Shown here one piece after another: positions 63,866-64,000 of a DNA stretch of 64,000 nucleotides (position 1 is the first letter of the stretch; the number at the start of each line of letters is the position of its first letter). Under the pieces are notes generated by a model that was given only the letters and a program-made list of their open reading frames with translations, was not told where the DNA came from and did no database searches. The stretch is from Acidiferrobacter thiooxydans (lineage in GTDB: Bacteria; Pseudomonadota; Gammaproteobacteria; Acidiferrobacterales; Acidiferrobacteraceae), in assembly GCF_003333315.1 (NCBI RefSeq), contig NZ_PSYR01000001.1, positions 1,080,501 through 1,144,500 of the forward strand, given 5' to 3'. Made by a program: the position numbers and the translations under genes.

Positions 63866-64000
63866 TTACTGGGTCTCCGTCTGGACGGCACAGGCCACGG
63901 CCCACAGGAAGCCTGTGAGCTCACGGGCAATGGCCGTGCACACCTGCACCTTGATCTTGCCGGCGCGGATCAGGTGCTGGTAACGGCCGCAGAGCCGCTT
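63866..64000 (-). CDS. C-terminus of IS110/IS1111-family transposase (partial)
   Basis: A frame enters from the right edge on the minus strand and ends at 63866, giving 44 residues. The sequence RYQHLIRAGKIKVQVCTAIA followed by RELTGFLWAVAC matches the conserved tail of IS110-type transposases (VVTAIARELAGFIWAIA pattern). The catalytic serine region is outside. The full gene cannot be judged. Confidence 0.8.
   Translation of the reverse strand, partial: KRLCGRYQHLIRAGKIKVQVCTAIARELTGFLWAVACAVQTETQ

Overview
The window is a high-GC chromosomal segment of a Gram-negative bacterium. It carries a Bam/LPS assembly cluster, lpxA/B/D, kdsA and gammaproteobacterial gene orders such as ffs-dnaX-ybaB-recR and orn-nnr-tsaE-amiC. 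The left end holds an almost complete rusticyanin-type iron-oxidation operon. Together these suggest an acidophilic, Fe(II)-oxidising gammaproteobacterium, with Acidiferrobacter or a relative as best guess. The genus is an inference; the operon content is read from the sequence.

Region 1 (1-9470), iron oxidation. The C-terminus of an outer-membrane cytochrome-porin (probably Cyc2) is followed by a diheme c4-type cytochrome (Cyc1), an AcoP-like cupredoxin, cytochrome oxidase subunits CoxB, CoxA, CoxC and CoxD, heme O synthase CtaB, an unlisted 47-residue membrane protein, rusticyanin and a rho-independent terminator. A CtaG-like oxidase assembly protein and an unknown exported protein follow. 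Electrons would pass from Fe(II) through Cyc2, rusticyanin and Cyc1 to the oxidase.

Region 2 (9470-24900), accessory and regulatory genes. After 1.35 kb without a credible gene come an MFS exporter, tadA, mltF and tRNA-Ser(CGA). Next is a signalling block: a histidine kinase, a hybrid kinase, a GAF-GGDEF protein and a LuxR-type regulator. A run of small stress and envelope genes follows (PLDc_N, YtxH, ferritin-like, a His/Asp-rich secreted protein, CsbD, BON lipoprotein), then an AurF-type diiron oxygenase, tRNA-Ser(GGA) and a Kir potassium channel.

Region 3 (24900-33612), housekeeping: SRP RNA, dnaX (with nine perfect 15-bp repeats), ybaB, recR, phhB, orn, nnr, tsaE, amiC and an APC permease.

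Region 4 (33613-35040) is a decayed IS1341/IS605-type tnpB element directly after the permease stop codon.

Region 5 (35147-63519), core genes. glnD and map diverge from rpsB-tsf-pyrH-frr-uppS-cdsA-dxr-rseP-bamA-lpxD-fabZ-lpxA-lpxB-rnhB-dnaE-accA-tilS-pyrG-kdsA-eno-ftsB, with convergent ygfZ at the end. skp is missing between bamA and lpxD. pyrH, dnaE and eno each carry a one-base loss in a G or C run; three such hits in essential genes point to sequencing or assembly error. The right edge cuts an IS110-family transposase.
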